The notes: generated by a model from the letters alone, not told the origin. Counted from the first letter of the stretch, positions 1 through 5,652 are shown. The stretch: DNA of 10,784 bases from an uncultured Oscillospiraceae bacterium (GCA_900547305.1 URGH01000076.1:1-10784), one strand, 5' to 3'. Translations and numbers: made by a program.

Positions 1-1
1 C

Positions 2-697
2 CTTGGCGATCTGGTGCAGCGCTCCCTTGCGGGCTTTGCCGCCGGCGTGATGGTGGCAGCGTCCATCTGGAGCTTGCTGATCCCCGCCATTGAGCAGTCG
101 GAGGATATGGGGAAGCTGTCCTTTCTCCCCGCCTTTATCGGCTTTTGGAGCGGCGTGCTGTTTTTGCTCCTGCTTGACCGTTTGATTCCCCATCTTCATG
201 TGGGAAGTGAACAGGCCGAGGGTCCGAAAAGCAAGCTCGGGCGCACCACCATGATGGTGCTGGCTGTTACCTTACATAATATCCCGGAGGGAATGGCAGT
301 CGGCGTGGTGTATGCAGGCTTTCTTTCGGGAAATACGCAGATTACTGCGGCAAGCGCACTGGCGCTGTCCCTCGGCATTGCCATTCAGAATTTTCCCGAG
401 GGTGCGATCATCTCCATGCCGCTCCGGGCGGAGGGGGAACGCAAGGGCCGAGCGTTTCTCGGCGGTGTGCTTTCCGGCGTGGTAGAACCAATCGGAGCGG
501 TGCTGACGCTTCTTGCGGCGCAGCTCGTGATTCCGGCGCTGCCGTATCTTTTGAGCTTTGCCGCAGGTGCAATGCTCTATGTCGTAGTAGAGGAGTTGAT
601 ACCGGAAATGTCCCAAGGAAAGCACTCCAACATCGGCACGATTTTCTTTGCCGTCGGCTTCAGCGTCATGATGATGCTGGATGTGGCGCTGGGATAA
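2..697 (+). CDS. ZIP family divalent metal transporter, 5' end outside window
   Basis: Membrane transporter of the ZIP (ZupT/GufA-like) family, which moves zinc, iron or similar divalent cations into the cytoplasm. The reading frame is open from base 2 (codons for L-G-D-L-V-Q-R-S), so the GTG at 14 is only an internal codon and the true start lies upstream. About 230 residues are visible. The family signature is clear: a hydrophobic helix with HNIPEGMAVGV (about nt 275-307) is the metal-binding TM4, and FPEGAIISMP (about nt 392-421) is the matching TM5 motif. A His-containing loop (HLH, about nt 191-199) precedes it, and VEELIPE lies in the next helix. The stop is followed 10 bases later by the next gene with an overlapping ribosome binding site, so they are probably co-transcribed. 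Which metal is carried cannot be read from the sequence. Confidence 0.92.
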   Translation, partial: LGDLVQRSLAGFAAGVMVAASIWSLLIPAIEQSEDMGKLSFLPAFIGFWSGVLFLLLLDRLIPHLHVGSEQAEGPKSKLGRTTMMVLAVTLHNIPEGMAVGVVYAGFLSGNTQITAASALALSLGIAIQNFPEGAIISMPLRAEGERKGRAFLGGVLSGVVEPIGAVLTLLAAQLVIPALPYLLSFAAGAMLYVVVEELIPEMSQGKHSNIGTIFFAVGFSVMMMLDVALG

Positions 698-707
698 GGA
701 GGAAACA

Positions 708-1481
708 ATGAAGTTTAAGACATTTGGAAATTCAAGCAATCCCGCTGTTTTGTTTTTTCATGCTATGGGCGTAACGGGAGAAAGCAGCGAACCGGTTGCG
801 AAATATTTGCAGGATCGGTATTTCTGTATTCTGCCTACCTCCACCGTGTACTGCAAAGGACAGAAATATGTCAGCAAGGCGAACGAGGTTTGTCAGGTGG
901 AAGAATACCTGAAATCGCAGGGAGTGGAATACATTGAACTTGTTGTGGCTTCCTCTATCGGCGCCGATCTCGCCATGGCGTTTTTGACAAGCACAAAGCT
1001 GCCCGTTGGACACGTTTTCTTTGACGGCGGGCAGTTTGCACAAATCGGAAAAGGTATGCGCCGAATTATGACACCGTTTTTGTATTTGGCCATCAAGAGC
1101 CTGTATTGGTCGAAGGGCGGCACACTGAAAAAGATGCTGTGGTGTGATGATGACTCCATAAAGCCGTATTTTATAGCCGCAGGGAAAAATCTGACCTATA
1201 CAAATTTGCGGCGGCAGATTTCGGACAGTTTGGAGGATAAGCCCTTTCCGTCACTTCCCGAAGAATTTCAAAGGCATATCTATTTCGAGTTTGGCAGCAT
1301 AGAAGATCATTTCAAATACCGTCAGGCGGTGATGAAAGCCTATCCCTCCGGCAATTACCCCGTATTTGAGGGAGACAATCATATGCAATATCAGATACGT
1401 GATCCGAAGGGCTTTGCCGAAATGCTGATATATATCGCTGAGCATGACGGTATGCCGAAGCTGCCGTTTATCAGAAAGTGA
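708..1481 (+). CDS. alpha/beta-fold hydrolase, 257 aa, soluble
   Basis: Predicted cytoplasmic alpha/beta hydrolase; the substrate is unknown. The ATG at 708 is chosen because AAGGAGG (696-702) sits five bases before it; an ATG at 681 lies inside the ZIP gene with no such site. There is no signal peptide. Visible fold features are the strand and oxyanion turn VLFFHAMG (about residues 14-21), a nucleophile elbow ASSIG (81-85, Ser83 the likely nucleophile, with Ala in place of the first Gly of G-x-S-x-G), and a C-terminal GDNHMQYQ whose His225 fits the catalytic base. The acid residue is not assigned. It lies between the ZIP transporter and a methyltransferase, with gaps of about 10 bases on each side, which suggests one operon. 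Family assignment is good, substrate is not. Confidence 0.8.
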   Translation: MKFKTFGNSSNPAVLFFHAMGVTGESSEPVAKYLQDRYFCILPTSTVYCKGQKYVSKANEVCQVEEYLKSQGVEYIELVVASSIGADLAMAFLTSTKLPVGHVFFDGGQFAQIGKGMRRIMTPFLYLAIKSLYWSKGGTLKKMLWCDDDSIKPYFIAAGKNLTYTNLRRQISDSLEDKPFPSLPEEFQRHIYFEFGSIEDHFKYRQAVMKAYPSGNYPVFEGDNHMQYQIRDPKGFAEMLIYIAEHDGMPKLPFIRK

Positions 1482-1490
1482 GAAGCGCAT

Positions 1491-2333
1491 ATGAAATATA
1501 AAATTGAGAAAAACACCGTACAGGAAACGCTGATTATTCCGCTGTATTCCCGAAAGCTGTGCTCGGAGCTGTACCCGAACATCTATCAGGACGAAACAGC
1601 AGTGCGCCTTATTGATGAAATTGACTACGACTTTTCGGAAGCAGAGAAAAACTCCCGTGGCCTGATGCAGCGTTTCGGTTCACTGGAGGTTGCCATGCGG
1701 CAAAATGACCTTGCCTTTGAGGTACGGGACTATTTGAGAAATCACCCCAAAGCGGCGGTGGTCAATCTGGGCTGCGGTCTGGACAGCACAGGGAGAGCCT
1801 GCGACAACGGCAGCTGCAAAATCTACAATCTGGATTTTCCCGATGTCGTAGCCGTTCGCAACGAGCTTTTGCCCGCCGGGGAGCGTGAGGAAAATATCCC
1901 CTGCGATTTGAACGATACCGAATGGTTTGCAAAAATTGACGCTTCAAACGGTGCGGTTTTCTTTGCCTCCGGCGTGTTCTACTATTTTTTGACTGAGCAG
2001 GTCAAAGCATTGGTGCAAAAAATGGCAAACGCCTTCCCCGGCGGTGTGTTGGTATTTGATGCGGCGAACCGAACGGCGGTAAAGATGATTGCAAAAACAT
2101 GGCTCAAAAGTGCAAAAATCAAGGATGTGGGCGCTTATTTCGCGGTTTCCGACGCTCCCCAAGAGATCAGTGCGTGGGATAGTCGCTTGCAGGTCACCAG
2201 CCGAGGCTATATGCTGGGCTACACCGATTTGAAAGACCCATCCGTCAGCGGCTTTTTCCGTTTTCTCTCCAGGGTCGGTGACGGAATGATGAAGATGCAG
2301 ATTGTAAAGATCAGATTTGTAGACAGGAAATGA
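1491..2333 (+). CDS. class I SAM-dependent methyltransferase, LCM/PPM1-like
   Basis: 280-residue O-methyltransferase of the leucine carboxyl methyltransferase-like group (Pfam LCM type), which uses S-adenosylmethionine; bacterial members often act on small metabolites. The N-terminal LIIPLYSR (about residues 14-21) and the D-x-x-A-V pattern that follows are typical of this family. Motif I for SAM binding is VVNLGCGLDST (90-100). The acidic ribose-binding loop is YNLDFPDVV (112-120), followed by the Arg typical of the family. A hydrophobic strand with FFASGVFYYF lies mid-protein. The start ATG is 9 bases after the preceding stop; the ribosome binding site is only a weak AGAAG, consistent with coupled translation. 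Its last codons overlap the next gene by 4 bases (ATGA). The acceptor substrate is not readable. Confidence 0.85.
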   Translation: MKYKIEKNTVQETLIIPLYSRKLCSELYPNIYQDETAVRLIDEIDYDFSEAEKNSRGLMQRFGSLEVAMRQNDLAFEVRDYLRNHPKAAVVNLGCGLDSTGRACDNGSCKIYNLDFPDVVAVRNELLPAGEREENIPCDLNDTEWFAKIDASNGAVFFASGVFYYFLTEQVKALVQKMANAFPGGVLVFDAANRTAVKMIAKTWLKSAKIKDVGAYFAVSDAPQEISAWDSRLQVTSRGYMLGYTDLKDPSVSGFFRFLSRVGDGMMKMQIVKIRFVDRK

Positions 2334-2536
2334 AATCGAGTAAAGAAAAACGGGCTCTTATTGCAGGTATGATCGGGTGCTTGCTCTATGTGATCGGCGA
2401 CTTTTTGTTTGCGGCGACCGGGAAAACCCAAAGCACGGAATCCATCGAACTGATGGTCAAGGTTGTCTATCTCGATATGGCCACATGGCGCATGGTGGTC
2501 AGCATTATCTGCGGTGTTCTCGGGACGGCACTCTAA
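2330..2536 (+). pseudogene. truncated integral membrane protein (DUF6796-like), only N-terminal 68 codons
   Basis: The reading frame starts with an ATGA overlap on the methyltransferase stop, so it was the next gene of the operon. It encodes a basic N-terminus (MKSSKEKR), a hydrophobic helix (about residues 9-29, IAGMIGCLLYVIGDFLFAA), a short polar loop, and the beginning of a second helix (MVVSIICGVLGTAL). It then stops abruptly inside that helix. A membrane protein that ends in mid-helix is almost certainly broken. GC content and codon style change at the same point, about 2534-2540, which marks the left edge of the low-GC island. From memory the sequence resembles the DUF6796 family of about 200-residue membrane proteins; that name is tentative, the truncation is not. 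No matching C-terminal half is found later in the window. Confidence 0.65.
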
Positions 2537-2555
2537 CAGCGGATGGAAACAATGA

Positions 2556-2903
2556 CAGCCTCTGCTATCATTTGGAGTTCAATCCAAAATTAAAAAAAAC
2601 CTTCGGAAGCATTTCAGGTGGATCATCTTTCAAGTTCGGCCTATTCCAGCGTCAAGAAGATGTAAAATGGACAACTGGTGCCCCTATCAGCCTTTTGTGG
2701 AGACTCACCAGATCAGCACGGTACGAAATTGCTTCCTCATACCGACTGCGTCTTCAGATATCATCGAAAAAGGTGGGGTATCACTTGGTATGTTGCAGAA
2801 TCTTGGATTACAGAATATTCAGATTCGTTTGTTGCCTGCGAGTACCATGTATAAGCATTATATTGATAATACTAAAATCAACCTACAATCGTTAAATCTC
2901 TAA
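2556..2903 (+). pseudogene. unrecognised ORF fragment, about 115 codons
   Basis: An open frame runs from just after an in-frame TGA at 2553-2555 to TAA at 2901-2903. The first ATG is at 2667, giving 78 residues, but no ribosome binding site precedes it. The translated stretch from 2667 (MDNWCPYQPF at the start, a GLQNIQIRLLP segment later, ending in SLNL) has a plausible globular composition. It reads as the C-terminal part of a protein whose 5' end was lost at the 2537 junction. I do not recognise the family. A longer frame-1 reading across 2377-2895 is rejected because it shadows the truncated membrane gene and has implausible Cys- and Arg-rich composition. The stop codon lies inside a 12-bp inverted repeat (2886-2897 with 2919-2930). 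Confidence 0.35.
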
Positions 2904-2930
2904 GATTGAAAAACAATCATTTAACGATTG
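2886..2930. repeat. 12-bp perfect inverted repeat around TTAACGATTG motif
   Basis: CAATCGTTAAAT at 2886-2897 is the exact reverse complement of ATTTAACGATTG at 2919-2930, with a 21-base spacer. It straddles the stop codon of the preceding ORF fragment. The right arm is also the first unit of the direct array that follows, so the structure is one inverted unit facing a row of direct units. It may be a hairpin or a paired protein-binding site. Confidence 0.7.
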
Positions 2931-2990
2931 CACCTATAATTCAACGATTACCCTCAGCAGTTCAACGAATACTCGGCTTTTTAACGATTA
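2921..2990. repeat. tandem TTAACGATTA array, four units, about 20-bp period
   Basis: Four related 10-mers occur at 2921 (TTAACGATTG), 2941 (TCAACGATTA), 2962 (TCAACGAATA) and 2981 (TTAACGATTA). Spacings are 20, 21 and 19 bases, about two helical turns, so all units face the same side of the DNA. The 10-base gaps are not conserved except for a CCTCAGC piece after one unit. The same arrangement with two units occurs in copy B at 10610 and 10630. No function is known to me; a binding-site array is the simplest reading. Confidence 0.7.
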
Positions 2991-3029
2991 CAACGGCACA
3001 GAAAGCTACAATCCTCCTAAAACGCACAA

Positions 3030-3061
3030 AACCCCGCCGCAGAATTGCCTGCAGCGGGGTT
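3030..3061. terminator. terminator-like GC-rich hairpin in repeat copy A
   Basis: AACCCCGCCGCAG (3030-3042) pairs with CTGCAGCGGGGTT (3049-3061) over 13 positions with one C-A mismatch and a 6-base loop. The T tract after the plus-strand stem is short (TTCGTTT), while the minus-strand side gives GGGGTTTTGTGCGTTTT. It can act as an intrinsic terminator in either direction. On the minus strand it would end the NUDIX transcript. Confidence 0.55.
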
Positions 3062-3080
3062 CGTTTATGAGCCTGAACAG

Positions 3081-3110
3081 CCGAAAAGCCCTATTTCAAG
3101 CGGTTTTCGG
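3081..3110. repeat. second hairpin of repeat copy A
   Basis: CCGAAAA (3081-3087) pairs with TTTTCGG (3104-3110). After a bulged G, CC (3089-3090) pairs with GG (3102-3103), leaving a loop of about 11 bases. The same hairpin occurs in copy B (10730-10760) and in degenerate form at 4524-4553, all in the same orientation. Confidence 0.6.
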
Positions 3111-3121
3111 GTATAGAAAAA

Positions 3122-3212
3122 GGCCACCGTAATTTTGATAGAAATCGTGCAAGGGGGGCAACTACGGTTTAGAGGGAGGTGCAATTCTCGATTTAGGGGG
3201 GGGCGCAGCACC
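3122..3212 (+). mobile_element. transposon-end-like sequence with G-rich iterons (first)
   Basis: Starts with GGCCACCGTAATTTTGATAG and contains an 18-mer, CCGTAATTTTGATAGAAA (3127-3144), repeated exactly at 3785-3802. It is followed by three related G-rich units: CAAGGGGGGC (about 3151), TTTAGAGGGAGGTGC (about 3168) and TTTAGGGGGGGGC (about 3192). A terminal motif followed by several internal repeats is what the ends of some insertion sequences, such as IS21-like ones, look like. No transposase is present here, so the family is not assigned. The short plus-strand ORF at 3135-3332 across it is not considered a gene. Confidence 0.5.
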
Positions 3213-3262
3213 ATCTTGAAACGGTATTTTCACCTGAAAAATTGCGGCAAAACGGAAGTTAT

Positions 3263-3721
3263 CTATTTTAATATTCCAAGAGCAATGCGTCGATTCAATT
3301 CCCAGAGAGCGGTCTTGTTGCTGTCGTATTGAAGTCGCGTGTGCGCTTCTGCATAAGTCAGCCAATTATATTCTGTATGCTCATGAGATAGCTGCAAAAA
3401 TGCGCTTTCTACCCTCACTGCAAATGCGTACTCTGGAATTACGAAATATTCTTTACCCCATATTGCTTCTGCATTCTTAAAGCAGTTGGCCGGTATGCTG
3501 CAGCAGGTGTCGAGCTTGAAAAAATTACATGTCTTAGAAATCCCGGCTTCTTCAAAGGCTTCTCTTTTTGCCGACTCAATGATTGAAATATCATCCTCTT
3601 CTCCGCCGCCTGCTATGAATTGCCAAATGCCCATATCGCTTCTTCGAAACAAGCAGAATTGCACGTTGCCGTCCTGTATGTAATATGGAATAACCAAAAT
3701 CTGATACCTTGCTCGCGCCAT
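3263..3721 (-). CDS. NUDIX hydrolase, 152 aa
   Basis: Cytoplasmic hydrolase of nucleoside-diphosphate-linked compounds, of the small NUDIX type related to dihydroneopterin-triphosphate pyrophosphatases. The start is supported by GAGGAGG a few bases upstream on the minus strand. Strand RYQILVIPYY opens the fold, then WQFIAGGGEED leads into the NUDIX box (about residues 39-61), with the metal-binding R-E-A-F-E-E-A-G-I core (53-61) intact. The Glu expected at the G-x5-E position is Ile45, an unusual change of the residue that normally pairs with the helix Arg. A C-terminal EHTEYNWLTYAEA is typical for the family. The gene stands alone between two copies of the CCGTAATTTTGATAGAAA motif, both pointing against its direction. 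It looks like cassette cargo. The substrate is unknown. Confidence 0.88.
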   Translation of the reverse strand: MARARYQILVIPYYIQDGNVQFCLFRRSDMGIWQFIAGGGEEDDISIIESAKREAFEEAGISKTCNFFKLDTCCSIPANCFKNAEAIWGKEYFVIPEYAFAVRVESAFLQLSHEHTEYNWLTYAEAHTRLQYDSNKTALWELNRRIALGILK

Positions 3722-3758
3722 TATTTGCCTCCTCTTCTAATGCATTTTTTCAAACTAA

Positions 3759-3778
3759 ATATAACATCATATAACATC
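3759..3778. repeat. perfect 10-bp tandem duplication upstream of NUDIX gene
   Basis: ATATAACATC occurs twice in a row (3759-3768 and 3769-3778). On the minus strand this reads GATGTTATAT twice and lies about 40 bases upstream of the NUDIX start, so it may hold its -10 region (TTATAT or TATATT). No convincing -35 box is at the right distance. Confidence 0.45.
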
Positions 3779-3784
3779 AAAAAG

Positions 3785-3845
3785 CCGTAATTTTGATAGA
3801 AACCATTTATAGGGTGGTCGTTTTCGGTTAAAGGAAGGCATTGTT
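3785..3845 (+). mobile_element. transposon-end-like sequence with iterons (second, truncated)
   Basis: CCGTAATTTTGATAGAAA (3785-3802) is identical to 3127-3144, but the preceding GTCCA is absent. It is followed by two units of the same G-rich kind: TATAGGGTGGTCG (about 3808-3820) and GGTTAAAGGAAGGC (about 3826-3839). It has the same orientation as the first copy, so the two bracket the NUDIX gene as direct repeats 658 bases apart. It lies directly downstream (minus strand) of the 196-aa unknown gene. Confidence 0.5.
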
Positions 3846-3887
3846 TTGATAACCGTCCAACCTTTTTCAAAAAATGACTTTATTGAA

Positions 3888-4478
3888 TCAAAAGGCACCG
3901 TCGTGATTTATTATGGCAGAAAATCTCGATTCGAGAAAAAAGCGATAATCCGGATGTGATTTATTACTTTGGTATTCATCAGTTATGACTTTTTCCAGCC
4001 ACTCTTTTCTTTTTATATTACTAATAAAGTCGTCATATCGTAATATGGTGATCAAGCCATTCGCTTCGGCTTTTATTATTTCATTATATGCATCAGGAAT
4101 AAATTCGCAATTATCTATTGTTGTTTTTTCAGCTGATATAAAGGCATTGGGGATTTTTATATCCAATTTTTGATATGGTTCAATTTTGTTGCATGAATAA
4201 ATATATCCTTTTATTCCCTTATATGTATCTTCCAAAGCATTCGGATAGTATTCCTCAAATCTTAATCTTCCGTCTTTTTTAAATCCGTATGAACCCCATT
4301 TATACCATAAACCGTTAAATATAAAATTGCCTTCTTTGCACACTTTTTCCACGGCGTTACTTAAATACACGAGAACATTTTCTCTTTTGTCCGAAAAATA
4401 AATAAGTGGGATGTTATGATTTGAAATTCTTGGTTCTAAAGTCTTGATTTTTTCTATTTGTGATGCGTGAAAATACAT
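3888..4478 (-). CDS. hypothetical protein, 196 aa, weak ADP-ribosyltransferase-like N-terminus
   Basis: The start is set at 4476-4478 because AAAGGAGA lies four bases upstream (4483-4490). The frame continues to 4565, but that extension is translated hairpin repeat and is rejected. The protein begins MYFHASQIEKIKTLEPR and continues with a strand LIYFSDKRENVLVYLSN (about residues 25-41). An H-A/G-S near the N-terminus, a P-x-x-x turn and a Y-F-S strand followed by a helix resemble the first half of ADP-ribosyltransferase-fold domains. I see no clear catalytic Glu motif, so this is only a suggestion. There is no signal peptide or membrane helix. It is AT-rich, like its neighbours GNAT and NUDIX on the same strand, and is separated from each by an element of the repeat family. 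Confidence 0.72.
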   Translation of the reverse strand: MYFHASQIEKIKTLEPRISNHNIPLIYFSDKRENVLVYLSNAVEKVCKEGNFIFNGLWYKWGSYGFKKDGRLRFEEYYPNALEDTYKGIKGYIYSCNKIEPYQKLDIKIPNAFISAEKTTIDNCEFIPDAYNEIIKAEANGLITILRYDDFISNIKRKEWLEKVITDEYQSNKSHPDYRFFLESRFSAIINHDGAF

Positions 4479-4482
4479 ATTA

Positions 4483-4490
4483 TCTCCTTT
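4483..4490 (-). promoter_or_regulatory. ribosome binding site fixing the start of the 196-aa protein
   Basis: The minus strand reads AAAGGAGATAATATG, giving a strong Shine-Dalgarno sequence four bases before the ATG at 4478. It decides against the longer frame beginning at 4565. Confidence 0.75.
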
Positions 4491-4518
4491 CAAATCTTTA
4501 ATGTTAAGGCGCTTCTGA

Positions 4519-4553
4519 AATAGCCGAACATCCTTGCTTTGAGCGGTTTTGGG
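4519..4553 (+). repeat. degenerate third copy of the repeat's second hairpin
   Basis: The stretch beginning AATAGCCGAA and ending AGCGGTTTTGGG lines up with 10726-10760 (beginning AATAGCCGAA, ending AGCGGTTTTCGGG) with scattered substitutions in the middle and the same length. A GGGCATTCT a few bases later recalls the GGGCATAGA of copy B. The terminator hairpin and TTAACGATTA array are missing. It lies between the GNAT gene and the 196-aa gene, in the same orientation as copies A and B. Confidence 0.6.
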
Positions 4554-4583
4554 TTTAGCGGGCATTCTGTAATAAACTGAGAT

Positions 4584-5078
4584 TTATTTGGAATAGCGTT
4601 TAAATACAGTTTTGTACTCGCCTTTAAAATATAAAGATTTGCCGTTTTTGCTCTCGCCGACAACCGACAAACCGAGATGCTCTAAAATTCTCTGAGATTT
4701 CAAATTTTCCTTTCGTGAGAACGCATCAACATATTTTGTTTGAACCGGAATGATTGTTGTTAAGTAATGATACAGCTCGGCGAATAAACCGCAGCCCTGA
4801 TATTCTTTCTTGAATTGTATTTCTTCCATTCTGAAAGTTGTATCATTTACGAAATATTGAAAGAATCCACACAGTGTATTTTCGCAGAATATCAAAATCA
4901 CACTGCGCTTTCCTTCTCGCCAAACAGACACTACGCTTTCCGACCAGATTTTAAAATCTGTATCATAAGAATTACCTGTTGGAGCAATATCGTTCATATT
5001 GCTTGACAAAATATCAAACATTTCATTTATGAATACGGGAATATCTTCGTTTTGCATTTGCTTGAATCTGAAACACAT
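4584..5078 (-). CDS. GNAT family N-acetyltransferase, 164 aa
   Basis: Predicted cytoplasmic acetyl-CoA-dependent acetyltransferase of unknown substrate. GGAGGAGGG lies a few bases before the ATG at 5078. The fold reads in order: an N-terminal strand and helix (FKQMQNEDIPVFINEMF), the central strands (SVILIFCENTLCGFFQYFV), the acetyl-CoA-binding motif A MEEIQFKKEYQGCGLFAEL (about residues 84-102, with the Q-G-x-G loop at 94-97), and a C-terminal part VDAFSRKENLKSQRILEHLG with the N-x-x-S-x-R-x-x-E-x-x-G pattern of motif B. The length is normal for the family. It follows the frameshifted gene by 47 bases. An extended -10 (TGATATAAT, 5111-5119) upstream could give it its own promoter. Confidence 0.87.
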   Translation of the reverse strand: MCFRFKQMQNEDIPVFINEMFDILSSNMNDIAPTGNSYDTDFKIWSESVVSVWREGKRSVILIFCENTLCGFFQYFVNDTTFRMEEIQFKKEYQGCGLFAELYHYLTTIIPVQTKYVDAFSRKENLKSQRILEHLGLSVVGESKNGKSLYFKGEYKTVFKRYSK

Positions 5079-5110
5079 AGTATCCCTCCTCCATAAATTT
5101 CAATATAATT

Positions 5111-5119
5111 ATTATATCA
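5111..5119 (-). promoter_or_regulatory. extended -10 promoter candidate for the GNAT gene
   Basis: The minus strand reads TGATATAAT, an exact extended -10, about 33 bases upstream of the GNAT start. No good -35 hexamer lies 17 bases before it, which extended -10 promoters tolerate. The same nine bases form the -10 of the promoter at 5690-5718. Confidence 0.45.
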
Positions 5120-5125
5120 TTAATG

Positions 5126-5652
5126 TTAAGAATAAAAGTTATACAGTTTGGTTTCACTATCGATAGCGCTTGCAATAGCAAAGCTGTCTTTAAAACTCAA
5201 TCCGTTTGACAAATGATAAAATAAATTCACAATAAACATTAGACTGCAATTAGCCTCGATATAATCCGTCGGAGCAACAAAGATATTGTTATTTCGATTA
5301 AACTCTTTACATAGTTCTCCCGCACCCGTGGTGCATCCGGTGCATTAACAGTTTTATCCTTGATTTTCACTAAGCCTTGTAATTCTTCATAGCCGATATT
5401 ATTCCGGCACTCATTCGGATAATAGACATTCTCTCCTAAAATCGGAACTATTATTTTTCCGTCGTCACCATGACATCCGATAATTAAATAGTCATAGTTA
5501 AAATTTTGTTTCCCGCTGAATATATCAAAGTAATCCTGCGGTCTGCCTATGTTGTACATAATTACAATGTACCCAAAATATTCAAGAACACTTCTGACGG
5601 CAAAGCTTTCCAAACCTATACCATTGCCGTTTAATATAAGCACTCTTTTCAT
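5126..5652 (-). pseudogene. frameshifted protein with possible caspase-like His/Cys pair
   Basis: The frame starting at 5652 (AGAGG upstream) gives MKRVLILNGNGIGLESFAVR, a Rossmann-like strand-helix opening, then YDYLIIGCHGDDGK (His61). It reads well to about residue 103, then turns to Arg-rich nonsense ending at 5239. One extra base between 5340 and 5341 restores a sensible frame: TVNATGCTTGAGELCKEF, then FVAPTDYIEANCSLMF, ending at TAA 5126-5128. The span of 527 bases plus one is exactly 176 codons, so a single-base deletion explains it. The restored protein would be 175 aa, with a strand-end HG and a later strand-end GC, like the His/Cys dyad of caspase-fold (CHAT/metacaspase-like) proteins. 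That family link is inferred from the pattern only. As it stands the gene is broken, unless the deletion is a sequencing error. Confidence 0.7.

Larger units (their letters stand above)
2940..3134 (+). repeat. dispersed repeat copy A: motif array, two hairpins, terminal GGCCACCGTAATT
   Basis: This stretch matches 10609-10783 closely along its length: the TTAACGATTA units, ACGCACRAAACCCCGCCGCAG hairpin arm, CAGCGGGGTTCG, the second hairpin CCGAAAAGCC with GCGGTTTTCGG, and the end ATAGAAAAAG followed by CCACCGTAATT. Copy A carries two extra array units relative to copy B and reads GGCCACC where B reads GTCCACC. It has no open reading frame. It stands between the broken ORF fragment and the transposon-end-like sequence at 3127. 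It is a non-coding mobile or repeated element of unknown type. Confidence 0.8.

Noticed and set aside
272..739. 155-aa minus-strand frame opposite the ZIP gene
   Set aside because: Shadow of the clear ZIP coding frame, with His/Arg-rich composition and no homology.
2377..2895. 172-aa plus-strand frame spanning the island edge
   Set aside because: Its first part shadows the truncated membrane gene, the composition is Arg/Cys-rich and unlike a real protein, and it has no ribosome binding site.
2886..2990. GTTRRRY-like words (GTTAAAT, GTTGAAC and others on the minus strand) suggesting integron attC core sites
   Set aside because: The words are short and low in information, come from the TTAACGATTA array itself, and are not ordered as RYYYAAC ... 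GTTRRRY ends of an attC palindrome. No integron integrase is in the window.
2921..2990. Possible CRISPR array
   Set aside because: Repeats are only 10 bases with 10-base gaps and are degenerate; there are no cas genes and no 25-40 base repeats.
3135..3332. 65-aa plus-strand frame over the G-rich iterons
   Set aside because: Low-complexity Arg/Gly translation of iterons that runs into the NUDIX gene on the other strand.
4479..4565. N-terminal extension of the 196-aa protein to a 225-aa form
   Set aside because: The extension is the translated hairpin repeat at 4519-4553, while a strong ribosome binding site at 4483-4490 marks the start at 4478.
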